A stretch of 64,000 nucleotides of DNA from Tetragonia tetragonoides (Eukaryota > Streptophyta > Magnoliopsida > Caryophyllales > Aizoaceae): contig CM076145.1 in the NCBI GenBank assembly GCA_038025085.1, positions 11,629,000-11,692,999 of the forward strand, read 5' to 3'. A program made the translations under genes and the position numbers. Of this stretch, positions 11,219 to 23,332 are shown in pieces. Under the pieces are notes generated by a model. That model did not search any database, was not told the DNA's origin, and saw nothing but the letters and a program-made list of their open reading frames with translations. Positions within the stretch are counted from its first letter, which is position 1; each line of letters starts with the position of its first letter.

Positions 11219-12480
11219 CTTCAACTCAAGCTTTTGAATGCATTTACGCGTTTTAAAAGCTCATACGAAAAGGGTGAAAGAAATTGAGTTCTTTTGTGTT
11301 GTATATTAAGAAAAAGCTCGCAAATGCTTTGTTTAAATTCATTTGAGTGTGAAACTACACCAAGGATGTTTACAACTACAAACAGGCTTCAACTCAAGCT
11401 TTTGAATGCATTTACGCGTTTTAAAAGCTCATACGAAAAGGGTGAAAGAGATTGAGTTATTTTGTGTTGTATATTAAGAGAAAGCACCCAAATGCTTTCT
11501 ATGCATTCATTTGAAGAAAGAAACTACACCAACTTTGTTTACAAGTACAAACAAGGTTTAACTCAAGCTTTTGAATGCATATACGCGTTTTAAAACCTCA
11601 TACGACTAGGGTGAAAGAGCTTGAATTCTTTTGTGTTGTATATTAAGAGAAAGCACCCAAATGCTTTGTTTGCATTCATTTGAGTGAGAAACTACACCAA
11701 GGATGTTTACAAGTACAAACAAGCTTTATCTCAACCGTTTGATTGCATTTACGCATTTTAACAGCTCTTACAACTAGGGTGAAAGAGATTGAGTTCTTTT
11801 GTGTTGTATATTAAGAGAAATCACACAAATGCTTTGTTTGCATTCATTTGAGTGAGAAACTACACGAAGAATGTTTACAAGTACAAACAAGCTTCAATTC
11901 AAGCTTTTGAAAGCATTTACGCGTTTTAAAACCTCATACGACTAGGGTGAAAGAGATTGAGGTCTTTTGTGTTGTATATTAAGAGAAATCACACAAATGC
12001 TTTGTTTGCATTCATTTGAGTGAGAAACTACACCAAGAATGATTACAAGTACAAACAAGCTTCAATTCAAGCTTTTGAAAGCATTTACGCGTTTTAAAAC
12101 CTCTTACGACTAGGGTGAAAGAGATTGAGGTCTTTTGTGTTGTATATTAAGGGAAAGCACCCAAATGCTTTGTTTGCATTCATTTGACTGAGAAACTACA
12201 CCAAGGATGTTTACAAGCACAAACAAGCTTTATATCAACCTTTTGAATGCATTTACGCATTTTCACAGCTCTTACAACTAGGGTGAAAGAGATTGAGTTT
12301 TTTTGTGTTGTATATTAAGAGAAATCACACAAATGCTTTGTTTGCATTCATTTGAGTGAGAAACTACACCAAGAATGTTTACAAGTACAAACAAGCTTCA
12401 ATTCAAGCTTTTGAAAGCATTTACGCGTTTTAAAACCTCATACGACTAGGGTGAAAGAGATTGAGGTCTTTTGTGTTGTA

Positions 12481-13280
12481 TATTAAGAGAAATCTCACAA
12501 ATGCTTTGTTTGCATTCATTTGAGTGAGAAACTACACCAAGAATGTTTACAAGTACAAACAAGCTTCAATTCAAGCTTTTGAAGGCATTTACGCGTTTTA
12601 AAACCTCATACGACTAGGGTGAAAGAGCATGAGGTCTTTTGTGTTGTATATTAAGAGAAAGCACCCAAATGCTTTCTTTGCATTCATTTGAGTGAGAAAC
12701 TACACCAAGGATGTTTACAAGCACAAACAAGCTTTAACTCCAGCTTTTGAATGCATATACGCGTTTTAAAACCTCATACGACTAGGGTGAAAGAGATTGA
12801 GGTCTTTTGTGTTGTATATTAAGAGAAAGCACCCAAATGCTTTGTTTGCATTCATTTGAGTGAGAAACTACACCAAGAATGTTTACAAGTACAAACAAGC
12901 TTCAACTCAAGCTTTTGAATGCATTTACGCTTTTTAAAAGCTCATATGACTAGGGTGAAAATGATTGAGTTCTTTTGTGTTGTATATTAAGAGAAAGCAC
13001 CGAAATGCTTTGTTTGCATGTATTTGAGTGAGAAACTACACCAAGGATGTTTACAAGTACAAACAAGCTTTATCTCAACCTTTTGAATGCATTTACGCAT
13101 TTTAACAGCTCTTACAACTAGGGTGAAAGAGATTGAGTTCTTTTGTGTTGTATATTAAGAGAAATCACACAAATGCTTTGTTTGCATTCATTTGAGTGAG
13201 AAACTACACCAAGAATGTTTACAAGTACAAACAAGCTTCAATTCAAGCTTTTGAAAGCATTTACGTGTTTTGAATGCATT
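12481..13280 (+). repeat. 168-bp satellite array, plus orientation
   Basis: About five monomers with the 'agagaaatcacacaaatg' and 'aagcttcaattcaagctt' variants that also dominate the end of the 4,090-bp unit. The block ends with two closely spaced 'gaatgcattta' motifs and then the non-satellite linker that opens each higher-order repeat. Confidence 0.9.
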
Positions 13281-15719
13281 TATATTCGAGTTTTAAAAAA
13301 AATGGTCAAGAGCTGTTTTGAACTTAATGCTTGTTTGGTATAAATATACAACTCAAAAGACCTCAAATATCTTTCACCCTACTCGTATGAGCTGTTAAAA
13401 CGCGTAAATGTATTAAAAAGCTTGAGTTGAAGCTTGTTTGTACTTGTAAACATCCTTGGTGTAGTTTCTCACTCCAATGAATGCAAACAAAGCTTTTGGG
13501 TGCTTTCTCTGAAAATACAACAGAAAAGAACTCTATCTCTTTCACCCTAGTCGCATGAGGTTTTAAAACGCGTATATGCATTCAAAAGCTTGAGTTAAAC
13601 CTTGTTTGTACTTGTAAACTAACTTGGTGTAGTTTCTCTCTTCAAATGAATGCATACAAAGCATTTGGGTGCTTTCTCTTAATATACAACACAAAATAAC
13701 TCAATCTCTTTCACCCTAGTCGTATGAGGATTTAAAACGCGTAAATGCTTTCAAAACCTTGAGTTGAAGCTTGTTTCTACTTGTAAACATCCTTGGTGTA
13801 GTTTCTCCCTCAAATGAATGCAAACAAAGCATTTGCGTTCTTTCTCTTAATATACAACACAAAAGAACTCAATCTTTTTCACCCTAGATGTAAGAGCTGT
13901 TAAAACGCGTAAATGCATTCAAAAGATGGAGTTAAAGCTTGTTTGTACTTGTAAACATCCTTGGTATAGTTTCTCACTCAAATGAATGCAAACAAAGCAT
14001 TTGGATGCTTTCTCTTAATATACAACACAAAAGACCTCAATCTCTTTCACACTAATCGTAAGAGCTGTTAAAACGCGTAAATACATTCAAAAGCTTGTGT
14101 TGAAGCTTTTTTGTACTTGTAAACATCCTTGGTTAAGTTTCTCACTCAAATGAATGGAAACAAAGCTTTTGGTTGCTTTGTATGCATTCATTTGAGTCAG
14201 AAACTACACCAAGGATGTTTACAAGTACAAACAAGCTTCAACTCAAGCTTTTGAATGCATTTACGCGTTTTAAAAGCTCATATGACTAGGGTGAAAAAGA
14301 TTGAGTTCTTTTGTGTTGTATTTTAAGAGAAAGCATCCAAAAGCTTTGTTTGCATTCATTGGAGTGAGAAACTCAATCTCTTTTGTGTTTACAAGTACAA
14401 ACAAGCTTCAACTCAAGCTTAAGAGAAAGCACCCAAATGCTTTGTTTGCATTCATTTGAGTGTGAAACTACCCCAAGGATGTTTACAACTACAAACAAGC
14501 TTGAACTCAAGCTTTTGAATGCATTTAAGCGTTTTAAAAGCTCATACGACAAGGGTGAAAGAGATTGAGTTCTTTTGTGTTGTATATTAAGAGAACGCAC
14601 CCAAATGTTTTCTTTGCATTCATTTGAGTGAGAAACTACACCAAAGATGTTTACAAGTACCAACATGCTTCAACTTAAGCTTTTGAATGCATATACGCGT
14701 TTTAAAACCTCATACGACTAGGGTGAAAGAGATTGAGTACTTTTGTGTTGTATTTTCAGAGAAAGCACCCAAAAGCTTTGTTTGTATTCATTTGAGTGAG
14801 AAACTACACCAAGGATGTTTAAAAGTACAAACAAGCTTTAACTCCACCTTTTGAATGCATTTACGCGTTTTAACAGCTCTTACATCTAGTGTGAAAGAGA
14901 TTGAGTTCTTTTGTGTTGTATATTAAGAGAAATCACCCAAATGGTTTGTTTGCATTCATTTGAGTGAGAAACTACACCAAGGATATTTACAAGTACAAAC
15001 AAGTGAAACTCAAGCTTTTGAATGCATTTACGCTTTTTAACAGCTTTTACGATTAGGGTGAAAGAGATTGAGGTCTTTTGTGTTGTATATTAAGAGAAAG
15101 CACCCAAATGCTTTGTTTGCATTCATTTGAGTGAGAAACTACACCAAGAATGTTTACAAGTACAAACAAGCTTCAACTCAAGCTTTTGAATGCATTTACG
15201 CTTTTTAAAAGCTCATATGACTAGGGTGAAAATGATTGAGTTCTTTTGTGTTGTATATTAAGAGAAAGCACCCAAATGCTTTGTTTGCATTCATTTGAGT
15301 GAAAAACTACACCAAGGATGTTTACAAGTACAAACAAGCTTTATCTCAACCTTTTGAATGCATTTACGCATTTTAACAGCTCTTACAACTAGGGTGAAAG
15401 AGATTGAGTTCTTTTGTGTTGTATATAAAGAGAAATCACACAAATGCTTTGTTTGCATTCATTTGAGTGAGAAACTACACCAAGATTGTTTACAAGCACA
15501 AACAAGCTTTAACTCCACCTTTTGAATGCATTTACGCATGTCAACAGCTCTTACAACTAGGGTGAAAGAGATAGAATTGTTTTGTGTTGTATATTAAGAG
15601 AAATCACACAAATGCTTTGTTTGCATTCATTTGAGTGAGAAACTACACCAAGGATGTTTACAAGTACAAACAAGCTTCAACTCAATCTTTTGAATGCATT
15701 TACGTGTTTTGAATGCATT
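13281..15719. repeat. Higher-order repeat A (linker, minus block, plus block; 2,439 bp)
   Basis: It opens with a linker of about 60 bp (tatattcgag..., gtcaagagctgttttgaac, ttaatgcttgtttggtata) that is not recognisable monomer. Minus-oriented satellite follows to about 14165, then plus-oriented satellite from about 14176. From about 13700 to 15483 it matches unit B at +2,938 bp. Unit A is shorter than B by about five monomers: B has two extra in the plus block (336 bp) and about three more in the minus block. A micro-inversion at 14372-14389 (ctcaatctcttttgtgtt) is shared with units B to D. Confidence 0.85.
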
Positions 15720-18700
15720 TATATTCGAGTTTCAGAAAAGGTCAAGAGCTGTTTTGAACTTAATGCTTGTTTGGTATAAAAATACAACACAAAAGACCTC
15801 AAATCTCTTTCACCCTACTCGTATGAGCTGTTAAAACGCGTAAATGCATTCAAAAGCTTGAGTTGAAGCCTGTTTGTACTTGTAAACATCCTTGGTGTAG
15901 TTTCACACTCAAATGAATTTAAACAAAGCATTTGCGAGCTTTTTCTTAATATACAACACAAAAGAACTCGATTTCTTTTCGCCTAGTCGTAAGAGCTGTT
16001 AAAACGCGTAAATGCATTCAAAAGCTTGAGTTGAAAGTTGTTTGAACTTGTAAACATCCTTGGTGTAGTTTCTCACTCAAATTAATGCAAAGAAAGCATT
16101 AGGGTGCTTACTCTTAATATACAACACAAAAGACCTCAACTCTTTCACCCTAGTCGTAAGGGCTGTTAAAACGCGTAAATACATTCAAAATTTTGAGTTG
16201 AAGCTTGTTTGTACTTGTAAACATCCTTGGTGTAGTTTCTCACTCAAATAAATGCAAACAAAGCATTTGGGTGCTTTCTCTTAATATACAACAGAAAAGA
16301 ACTCAATCTGTTTCACCCTAGTCGTATGAGGTTTTAAAACGCGTAAATGCTTTCAAAAGCTTGAGTTGAAGCTTGTTTGTACTTGTAAACATCCTTGGTG
16401 TAGTTTCTCCCTCAAATGAATGCAAATAAAGCATTTGGGTGCTTTCTCTTAATATACAACACAGAAGAACTCAATCTCTTTCACCCTAGATGTAAGAGCT
16501 GTTAAAACGCGTAAATGCATTCAAAAGGTGGAGTTAAATCTTGTTTGTACTTGTAAACATCCTTGGTGCAGTTTCTCACTCAAATGAATGCAAACAAAGC
16601 ATTTGGGTGCTTTCTCAAAATATACAAGACAAAAGATCTCAATCTCTTTCACCCTAGTCGTATGAGGATTTAAAACGCGTAAATGCTTTCAAAACCTTGA
16701 GTTGAAGCTTGTTTCTACTTGTAAACATCCTTGGTGTAGTTTCTCCCTCAAATGAATGCAAACAAAGCATTTGCGTTCTTTCTCTTAATATACAACACAA
16801 AAGAACTCAATCTTTTTCACCCTAGATGTAAGAGCTGTTAAAACGCGTAAATGCATTCAAAAGATGGAGTTAAAGCTTGTTTGTACTTGTAAACATCCTT
16901 GGTGTAGTTTCTCACTCAAATGAATGCAAACAAAGCATTTGGGTGCTTTCTCTTAATATACAACACAAAAGACCTCAATCTCTTTCACACTAATCGTAAG
17001 AGCTGTTAAAACGCGTAAATACATTCAAAAGCTTGTGTTGAAGCTTTTTTGTACTTGTAAACATCCTTGGTTAAGTTTCTCACTCAAATGAATGGAAACA
17101 AAGCTTTTGGTTGCTTTGTATGCATTCATTTGAGTCAGAAACTACACCAAGGATGTTTACAAGTACAAACAAGCTTCAACTCAAGCTTTTGAATGCATTT
17201 ACGCGTTTTAAAAGCTCATATGACTAGGGTGAAAAAGATTGAGTTCTTTTGTGTTGTATTTTAAGAGAAAGCATCCAAAAGCTTTGTTTGCATTCATTGG
17301 AGTGAGAAACTCAATCTCTTTTGTGTTTACAAGTACAAACAAGCTTCAACTCAAGCTTAAGAGAAAGCACCCAAATGCTTTGTTTGCATTCATTTGAGTG
17401 TGAAACTACCCCAAGGATGTTTACAACTACAAACAAGCTTGAACTCAAGCTTTTGAATGCATTTAAGCGTTTTAAAAGCTCATACGACAAGGGTGAAAGA
17501 GATTGAGTTCTTTTGTGTTGTATATTAAGAGAACGCACCCAAATGTTTTCTTTGCATTCATTTGAGTGAGAAACTACACCAAAGATGTTTACAAGTACCA
17601 ACATGCTTCAACTTAAGCTTTTGAATGCATATACGCGTTTTAAAACCTCATACGACTAGGGTGAAAGAGATTGAGTACTTTTGTGTTGTATTTTCAGAGA
17701 AAGCACCCAAAAGCTTTGTTTGTATTCATTTGAGTGAGAAACTACACCAAGGATGTTTAAAAGTACAAACAAGCTTTAACTCCACCTTTTGAATGCATTT
17801 ACGCGTTTTAACAGCTCTTACATCTAGTGTGAAAGAGATTGAGTTCTTTTGTGTTGTATATTAAGAGAAATCACCCAAATGGTTTGTTTGCATTCATTTG
17901 AGTGAGAAACTACACCAAGGATATTTACAAGTACAAACAAGTGAAACTCAAGCTTTTGAATGCATTTACGCGTTTTAACAGCTTTTACGATTAGGGTGAA
18001 AGAGATTGAGGTCTTTTGTGTTGTATATTAAGAGAAAGCACCCAAATGCTTTGTTTGCATTCATTTGAGTGAGAAACTACACCAAGAATGTTTACAAGTA
18101 CAAACAAGCTTCAACTCAAGCTTTTGAATGCATTTACGCTTTTTAAAAGCTCATATGACTAGGGTGAAAATGATTGAGTTCTTTTGTGTTGTATATTAAG
18201 AGAAAGCACCCAAATGCTTTGTTTGCATTCATTTGAGTGAAAAACTACACCAAGGATGTTTACAAGTACAAACAAGCTTTATCTCAACCTTTTGAATGCA
18301 TTTACGCATTTTAACAGCTCTTACAACTAGGGTGAAAGAGATTGAGTTCTTTTGTGTTGTATATAAAGAGAAATCACACAAATGCTTTGTTTGCATTCAT
18401 TTGAGTGAGAAACTACACCAAGAATGTTTACAAGTACAAACAAGCTTCAATTCAAGCTTTTGACAGCATTTACGCGTTTTAAAACCTCATACGACTAGGG
18501 TGAAACAGATTGAGTTCTTTTCTGTTGTATATTAAGAGAAAGCACCCAAATGCTTTGTTTGCATTCATTTGAGTGAGAAACTACACCAAGAATGTTTACA
18601 AGTACAAACAAGCTTCAATTCACGCTTTTGAAAGCATTTACGCGTTTTAAAACCTCGTACGACTAGGGTGAAAGAGATTAAGGTCTTTTGTGTTGTATAT

Positions 18701-18993
18701 TAAGAGAAAGCACCCAAATGCTTTGTTTGCATTCATTTGAGTGAGAAACTACACCAAGGATGTTTACAAGCACAAACAAGCTTTAACTCCACCTTTTGAA
18801 TGCATTTACGCATTTCAACATCTCTTACAACTAGGGTGAAAGAGATAGAATTGTTTTGTGTTGTATATTAAGAGAAATCACACAAATGCTTTGTTTGCAT
18901 TCATTTGAGTGAGAAACTACACCAAGGATGTTTACAAGTACAAACAAGCTCCAACTCAATCTTTTGAATGCATTTACGTGTTTTGAATGCATT
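15720..18993. repeat. Higher-order repeat B (3,274 bp)
   Basis: Linker 15720-15780, minus-oriented block to about 17110, then plus-oriented block. Unit C repeats it at +3,274 bp. It keeps the uninterrupted target site (gcatt at 15928-15932 followed by tgcgagc) that an 874-bp element occupies in unit D. Shared micro-inversion at 17310-17327. Relative to unit A it has two extra monomers at about 18422-18758. Confidence 0.87.
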
Positions 18994-21900
18994 TATATTC
19001 GAGTTTTAGAAAAGGTCAAGAGCTGTTTTGAACTTAATGCTTGTTTGGTATAAAAATACAACACAAAAGACCTCAAATCTCTTTCACCCTACTCGTATGA
19101 GCTGTTAAAACGCGTAAATGCATTCAAAAGCTTGAGTTGAAGCCTGTTTGTACTTGTAAACATCCTTGGTGTAGTTTCACACTCAAATGAATTTAAACAA
19201 AGCATTTGCGAGCTTTTTCTTAATATACAACACAAAAGAACTCGATTTCTTTTCGCCTAGTCGTAAGAGCTGTTAAAACGAGTAAATGCATTCAAAAGCT
19301 TGAGTTGAAAGTTGTTTGAACTTGTAAACATCCTTGGTGTAGTTTCTCACTCAAATTAATGCAAAGAAAGCATTTGGGCGCTTACTCTTAATATACAACA
19401 CAAAAGACCTCAACTCTTTCACCCTAGTCGTAAGGGCTGTTAAAACGCGTAAATACATTCAAAATTTTGAGTTGAAGCTTGTTTGTACTTGTAAACATCC
19501 TTGGTGTAGTTTCTCACTCAAATAAATGCAAACAAAGCATTTGGGTGCTTTCTCTTAATATACAACAGAAAAGAACTCAATCTGTTTCACCCTAGTCGTA
19601 TGAGGTTTTAAAACGCGTAAATGCTTTCAAAAGCTTGAGTTGAAGCTTGTTTGTACTTGTAAACATCCTTGGTGTAGTTTCTCCCTCAAATGAATGCAAA
19701 TAAAGCATTTGGGTGCTTTCTCTTAATATACAACACAAAAGTACTCAATCTCTTTCACCCTAGATGTAAGAGCTGTTAAAACGCGTAAATGCATTCAAAA
19801 GGTGGAGTTAAATCTTGTTTGTACTTGTAAACATCCTTGGTGCAGTTTCTCACTCAAATGAATGCAAACAAAGCATTTGGGTGCTTTCTCAAAATATACA
19901 AGACAAAAGACCTCAATCTCTTTCACCCTAGTCGTATGAGGATTTAAAACGCGTAAATGCTTTCAAAACCTTGAGTTGAAGCTTGTTTCTACTTGTAAAC
20001 ATCCTTGGTGTAGTTTCTCCCTCAAATGAATGCAAACAAAGCATTTGCGTGCTTTCTCTTAATATACAACACAAAAGAACTCAATCTTTTTCACCCTAGA
20101 TGTAAGAGCTGTTAAAACGCGTAAATGCATTCAAAAGGTGGAGTTAAAGCTTGTTTGTACTTGTAAACATCCTTGGTGTAGTTTCTCACTCAAATGAATG
20201 CAAACAAAGCATTTGGGTGCTTTCTCTTAATATACAACACAAAAGACCTCAATCTCTTTCACCCTAATCGTAAGAGCTGTTAAAACGCGTAAATACATTC
20301 AAAAGCTTGAGTTGAAGCTTTTTTGTACTTGTAAACATCCTTGGTTAAGTTTCTCACTCAAATGAATGGAAACAAAGCTTTTGGTTGCTTTGTATGCATT
20401 CATTTGAGTCAGAAACTACACCAAGGATGTTTACAAGTACAAACAAGCTTCAACTCAAGCTTTTGAATGCATTTACGCGTTTTAAAAGCTCATATGACTA
20501 GGGTGAAAAAGATTGAGTTCTTTTGTGTTGTATTTTAAGAGAAAGCATCCAAAAGCTTTGTTTGCATTCATTGGAGTGAGAAACTCAATCTCTTTTGTGT
20601 TTACAAGTACAAACAAGCTTCAACTCAAGCTTAAGAGAAAGCACCCAAATGCTTTGTTTGCATTCATTTGAGTGTGAAACTACCCCAAGGATGTTTACAA
20701 CTACAAACAAGCTTGAACTCAAGCTTTTGAATGCATTTAAGCGTTTTAAAAGCTCATACGACAAGGGTGAAAGAGATTGAGTTCTTTTGTGTTGTATATT
20801 AAGAGAACGCACCCAAATGTTTTCTTTGCATTCATTTGAGTGAGAAACTACACCAAAGATGTTTACAAGTACCAACATGCTTCAACTTAAGCTTTTGAAT
20901 GCATATACGCGTTTTAAAACCTCATACGACTAGGGTGAAAGAGATTGAGTACTTTTGTGTTGTATTTTCAGAGAAAGCACCCAAAAGCTTTGTTTGTATT
21001 CATTTGAGTGAGAAACTACACCAAGGATGTTTAAAAGTACAAACAAGCTTTAACTCCACCTTTTGAATGCATTTACGCGTTTTAACAGCTCTTACATCTA
21101 GTGTGAAAGAGATTGAGTTCTTTTGTGTTGTATATTAAGAGAAATCACCCAAATGGTTTGTTTGCATTCATTTGAGTGAGAAACTACACCAAGGATATTT
21201 ACAAGTACAAACAAGTGAAACTCAAGCTTTTGAATGCATTTACGCGTTTTAACAGCTCTTACGATTAGGGTGAAAGAGATTGAGGTCTTTTGTGTTGTAT
21301 ATTAAGAGAAAGCACCCAAATGCTTTGTTTGCATTCATTTGAGTGAGAAACTACACCAAGAATGTTTACAGGTACAAACAAGCTTCAACTCAAGCTTTTG
21401 AATGCATTTACGCTTTTTAAAAGCTTATATGACTAGGGTGAAAATTATTAAGAGAAAGAACCCAAATGCTTTGTTTGCATTCATTTGAGTGAAAAACTAC
21501 ACCAAGGATGTTTACAATTACAAACAAGCTTTATCTCAACCTTTTGAATGCATTTACGCATTTTAACAGCTCTTACAACTAGGGTGAAAGAGAATGAGTT
21601 CTTTTGTGTTGTATATTAAGAGAAATCACACAAATGCTTTGTTTGCATTCATTTGAGTGAGAAACTACACCAAGAATATTTACAAGTACGAACAAGCTTC
21701 AATTCAAGCTTTTGACAGCATTTAAGCGTTTTAAAACCTCATACGACTAGGGTGAAAGAGATTGAGGTCTTTTGTGTTGTATATTAAGAGAAATCACACA
21801 AATGCTTTGTTTGCATTCATTTGAGTGAGAAACTACACCAAGAATGTTTACAAGTACAAACAAGCTTCAATTCAAGCTTTTGAAAGCATTTACGCGTTTT

Positions 21901-22246
21901 AAAACCTCATACGACTAGGGTGAAAGAGATTGAGGTCTTTTGTGTTGTATATTAAGAGAAAGCACCCAAATGCTTTGTTTGCATTCATTTGAGTGAGAAG
22001 CTACACCAAGGATGTTTACAAGCACAAACAAGCTTTAACTCCACCTTTTGAATGCATTTACGCATTTCAACAGCTCTTACAACTAGGGTGAAAGAGATAG
22101 AATTGTTTTGTGTTGTATATTAAGAGAAATCACACAAATGCTTTGTTTGCATTCATTTGAGTGAGAAACTACACCAAGGATGTTTACAAGTACAAACAAG
22201 CTTCAACTCAATCTTTTGAATGCATTTACATGTTTTGAATGCATTT
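18994..22246. repeat. Higher-order repeat C (3,253 bp)
   Basis: Linker 18994-19054, minus-oriented block to about 20385, plus-oriented block to 22246. Nearly identical to unit B in its first 2.3 kb. Divergence is greater after about 21360, including a partial monomer deletion near 21440 ('gtgaaaattattaagag'). It also keeps the empty target site (gcatt at 19202-19206). Shared micro-inversion at 20584-20601. Confidence 0.87.
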
Positions 22247-22458
22247 ATATTCGAGTTTTAGAAAAGGTCAAGAGCTGTTTTGAACTTAATGCTTGTTTGG
22301 TATAAATATACAACACAAAAGACGTCAAATCTCTTTAACCCTACTTGTATGAGCTGTTAAAACGCGTAAATGCATTCAAAAGCTTGAGTTGAAGCCTGTT
22401 TGTACTTGTAAACATCCTTGGTGTAGCTTCACACTCAAATGAATTTAAACAAAGCATT

Positions 22459-23332
22459 TGATGCGTTAGCAAAACTGAAAGGTTTTAGCTCGTTTTCGAA
22501 CAATGGATGTTTTGATAATATTTTGTTTGTTTTTTTGATTATAGAGATTGAAAACGAAGTAAATGAAACAAAAAATAAGAAGAGGGAGGATAGATAGCAC
22601 CACCACCAGGACTATAAAGGATTTAACCACCAAGTCAAGGCTAAAGGATACTACTTGTTTCACCAAATATCCCTAAGGACATTATAAAGAACAACAAGGT
22701 TTGTAAGCAAAAGGCAGCAGCCATTTCATATTTTCATTCATCATCAAGTACCTTTTACATCAGCTGTTCTTACATATTTATAGGGGTCACAAATGTGCCT
22801 TAATAACCTAAGAATACTCTAGAAAGGGTGAGCTGTCCAAGAGTAGTGCCCAAGCAAAATGAAACTTCAGTATTTTGCCCAGAAATGAGCCAAATACGTG
22901 CAGTACAATTTGGAGCGCAATTCCTTCCGTTTTGGACCACTTGACAGCTGTTGCTTGTCCTTGCACAAGGACAAACGTGGGTGAGCTGTAAGAGGAGCCT
23001 CAAGCTTCATCCTTATCCATCCCATGTGCTTTTAGACTCTCCTCATTCAGCAACTACTTAGGGAATTCAAATAACAACTAATTACATTTGTTAATTATGC
23101 TAACTACATGCAGGGTGCACTATAATTAACAATAATCACAAATATTTATTTGTACGGACTAATTAAGTTGTACGGACTAATCATCAAGATTAGGTGGCCA
23201 AAAGGACAGTGATGCCTTTAGAACCAGAAATATCATCACTTATCTTGAGAGTGTCCCATTTGCCAAGATCATTGCAATGACACTAAATCTAGTCTCTTGA
23301 TGATCTGATGTTAATGCACCACCAACGCATTA
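22459..23332 (-). mobile_element. Solo-LTR-like insertion with 5-bp target duplication
   Basis: An 874-bp non-satellite segment. The direct repeat GCATT flanks it (22454-22458 and 23333-23337). Units B and C preserve the empty site (15928-15932; 19202-19206), so the boundaries come from direct comparison. The ends are imperfect inverted repeats, TGATGCGTTAG on the left and CCAACGCATTA on the right; on the minus strand the element begins TAATGCG and ends CGCATCA. A minus-strand TATA box lies near the middle, as in an LTR. A 5-bp duplication and near TG...CA ends favour a solo LTR in minus orientation. A Mutator-like element (9-bp duplication AAGCATTTG/TAGCATTTG with one mismatch) is the main alternative. 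No coding domain is seen; short open frames at 22466-22666 and 22800-23003 match nothing I know. Confidence 0.75.
22775..22783 (-). promoter_or_regulatory. TATA box of the 874-bp element
   Basis: Minus-strand CTATAAATA preceded by GTGACCC, about 550 bp from the element's minus-strand 5' end. Predicted transcription would run left, through the rest of the element and into the satellite below 22459. Confidence 0.55.

Larger units (their letters stand above)
8391..12480 (+). repeat. 4,090-bp tandem duplication, copy 2
   Basis: Near-identical repeat of 4301-8390, ending where 'tattaagagaaatctcac' at 12481 departs from the start of the unit. It includes the second LTR-like element. The two copies abut without spacer. 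Because the LTR-like element has the same missing 92 bp in both, the insertion or deletion came before the duplication. Confidence 0.92.

Noticed and set aside
22459..23332. hAT transposon with 8-bp duplication AGCATTTG
   Set aside because: An 8-bp repeat can be read, but it leaves the inverted ends out of register by one base, and the ends are not hAT-like. The 5-bp GCATT reading gives symmetrical ends. The class stays tentative.
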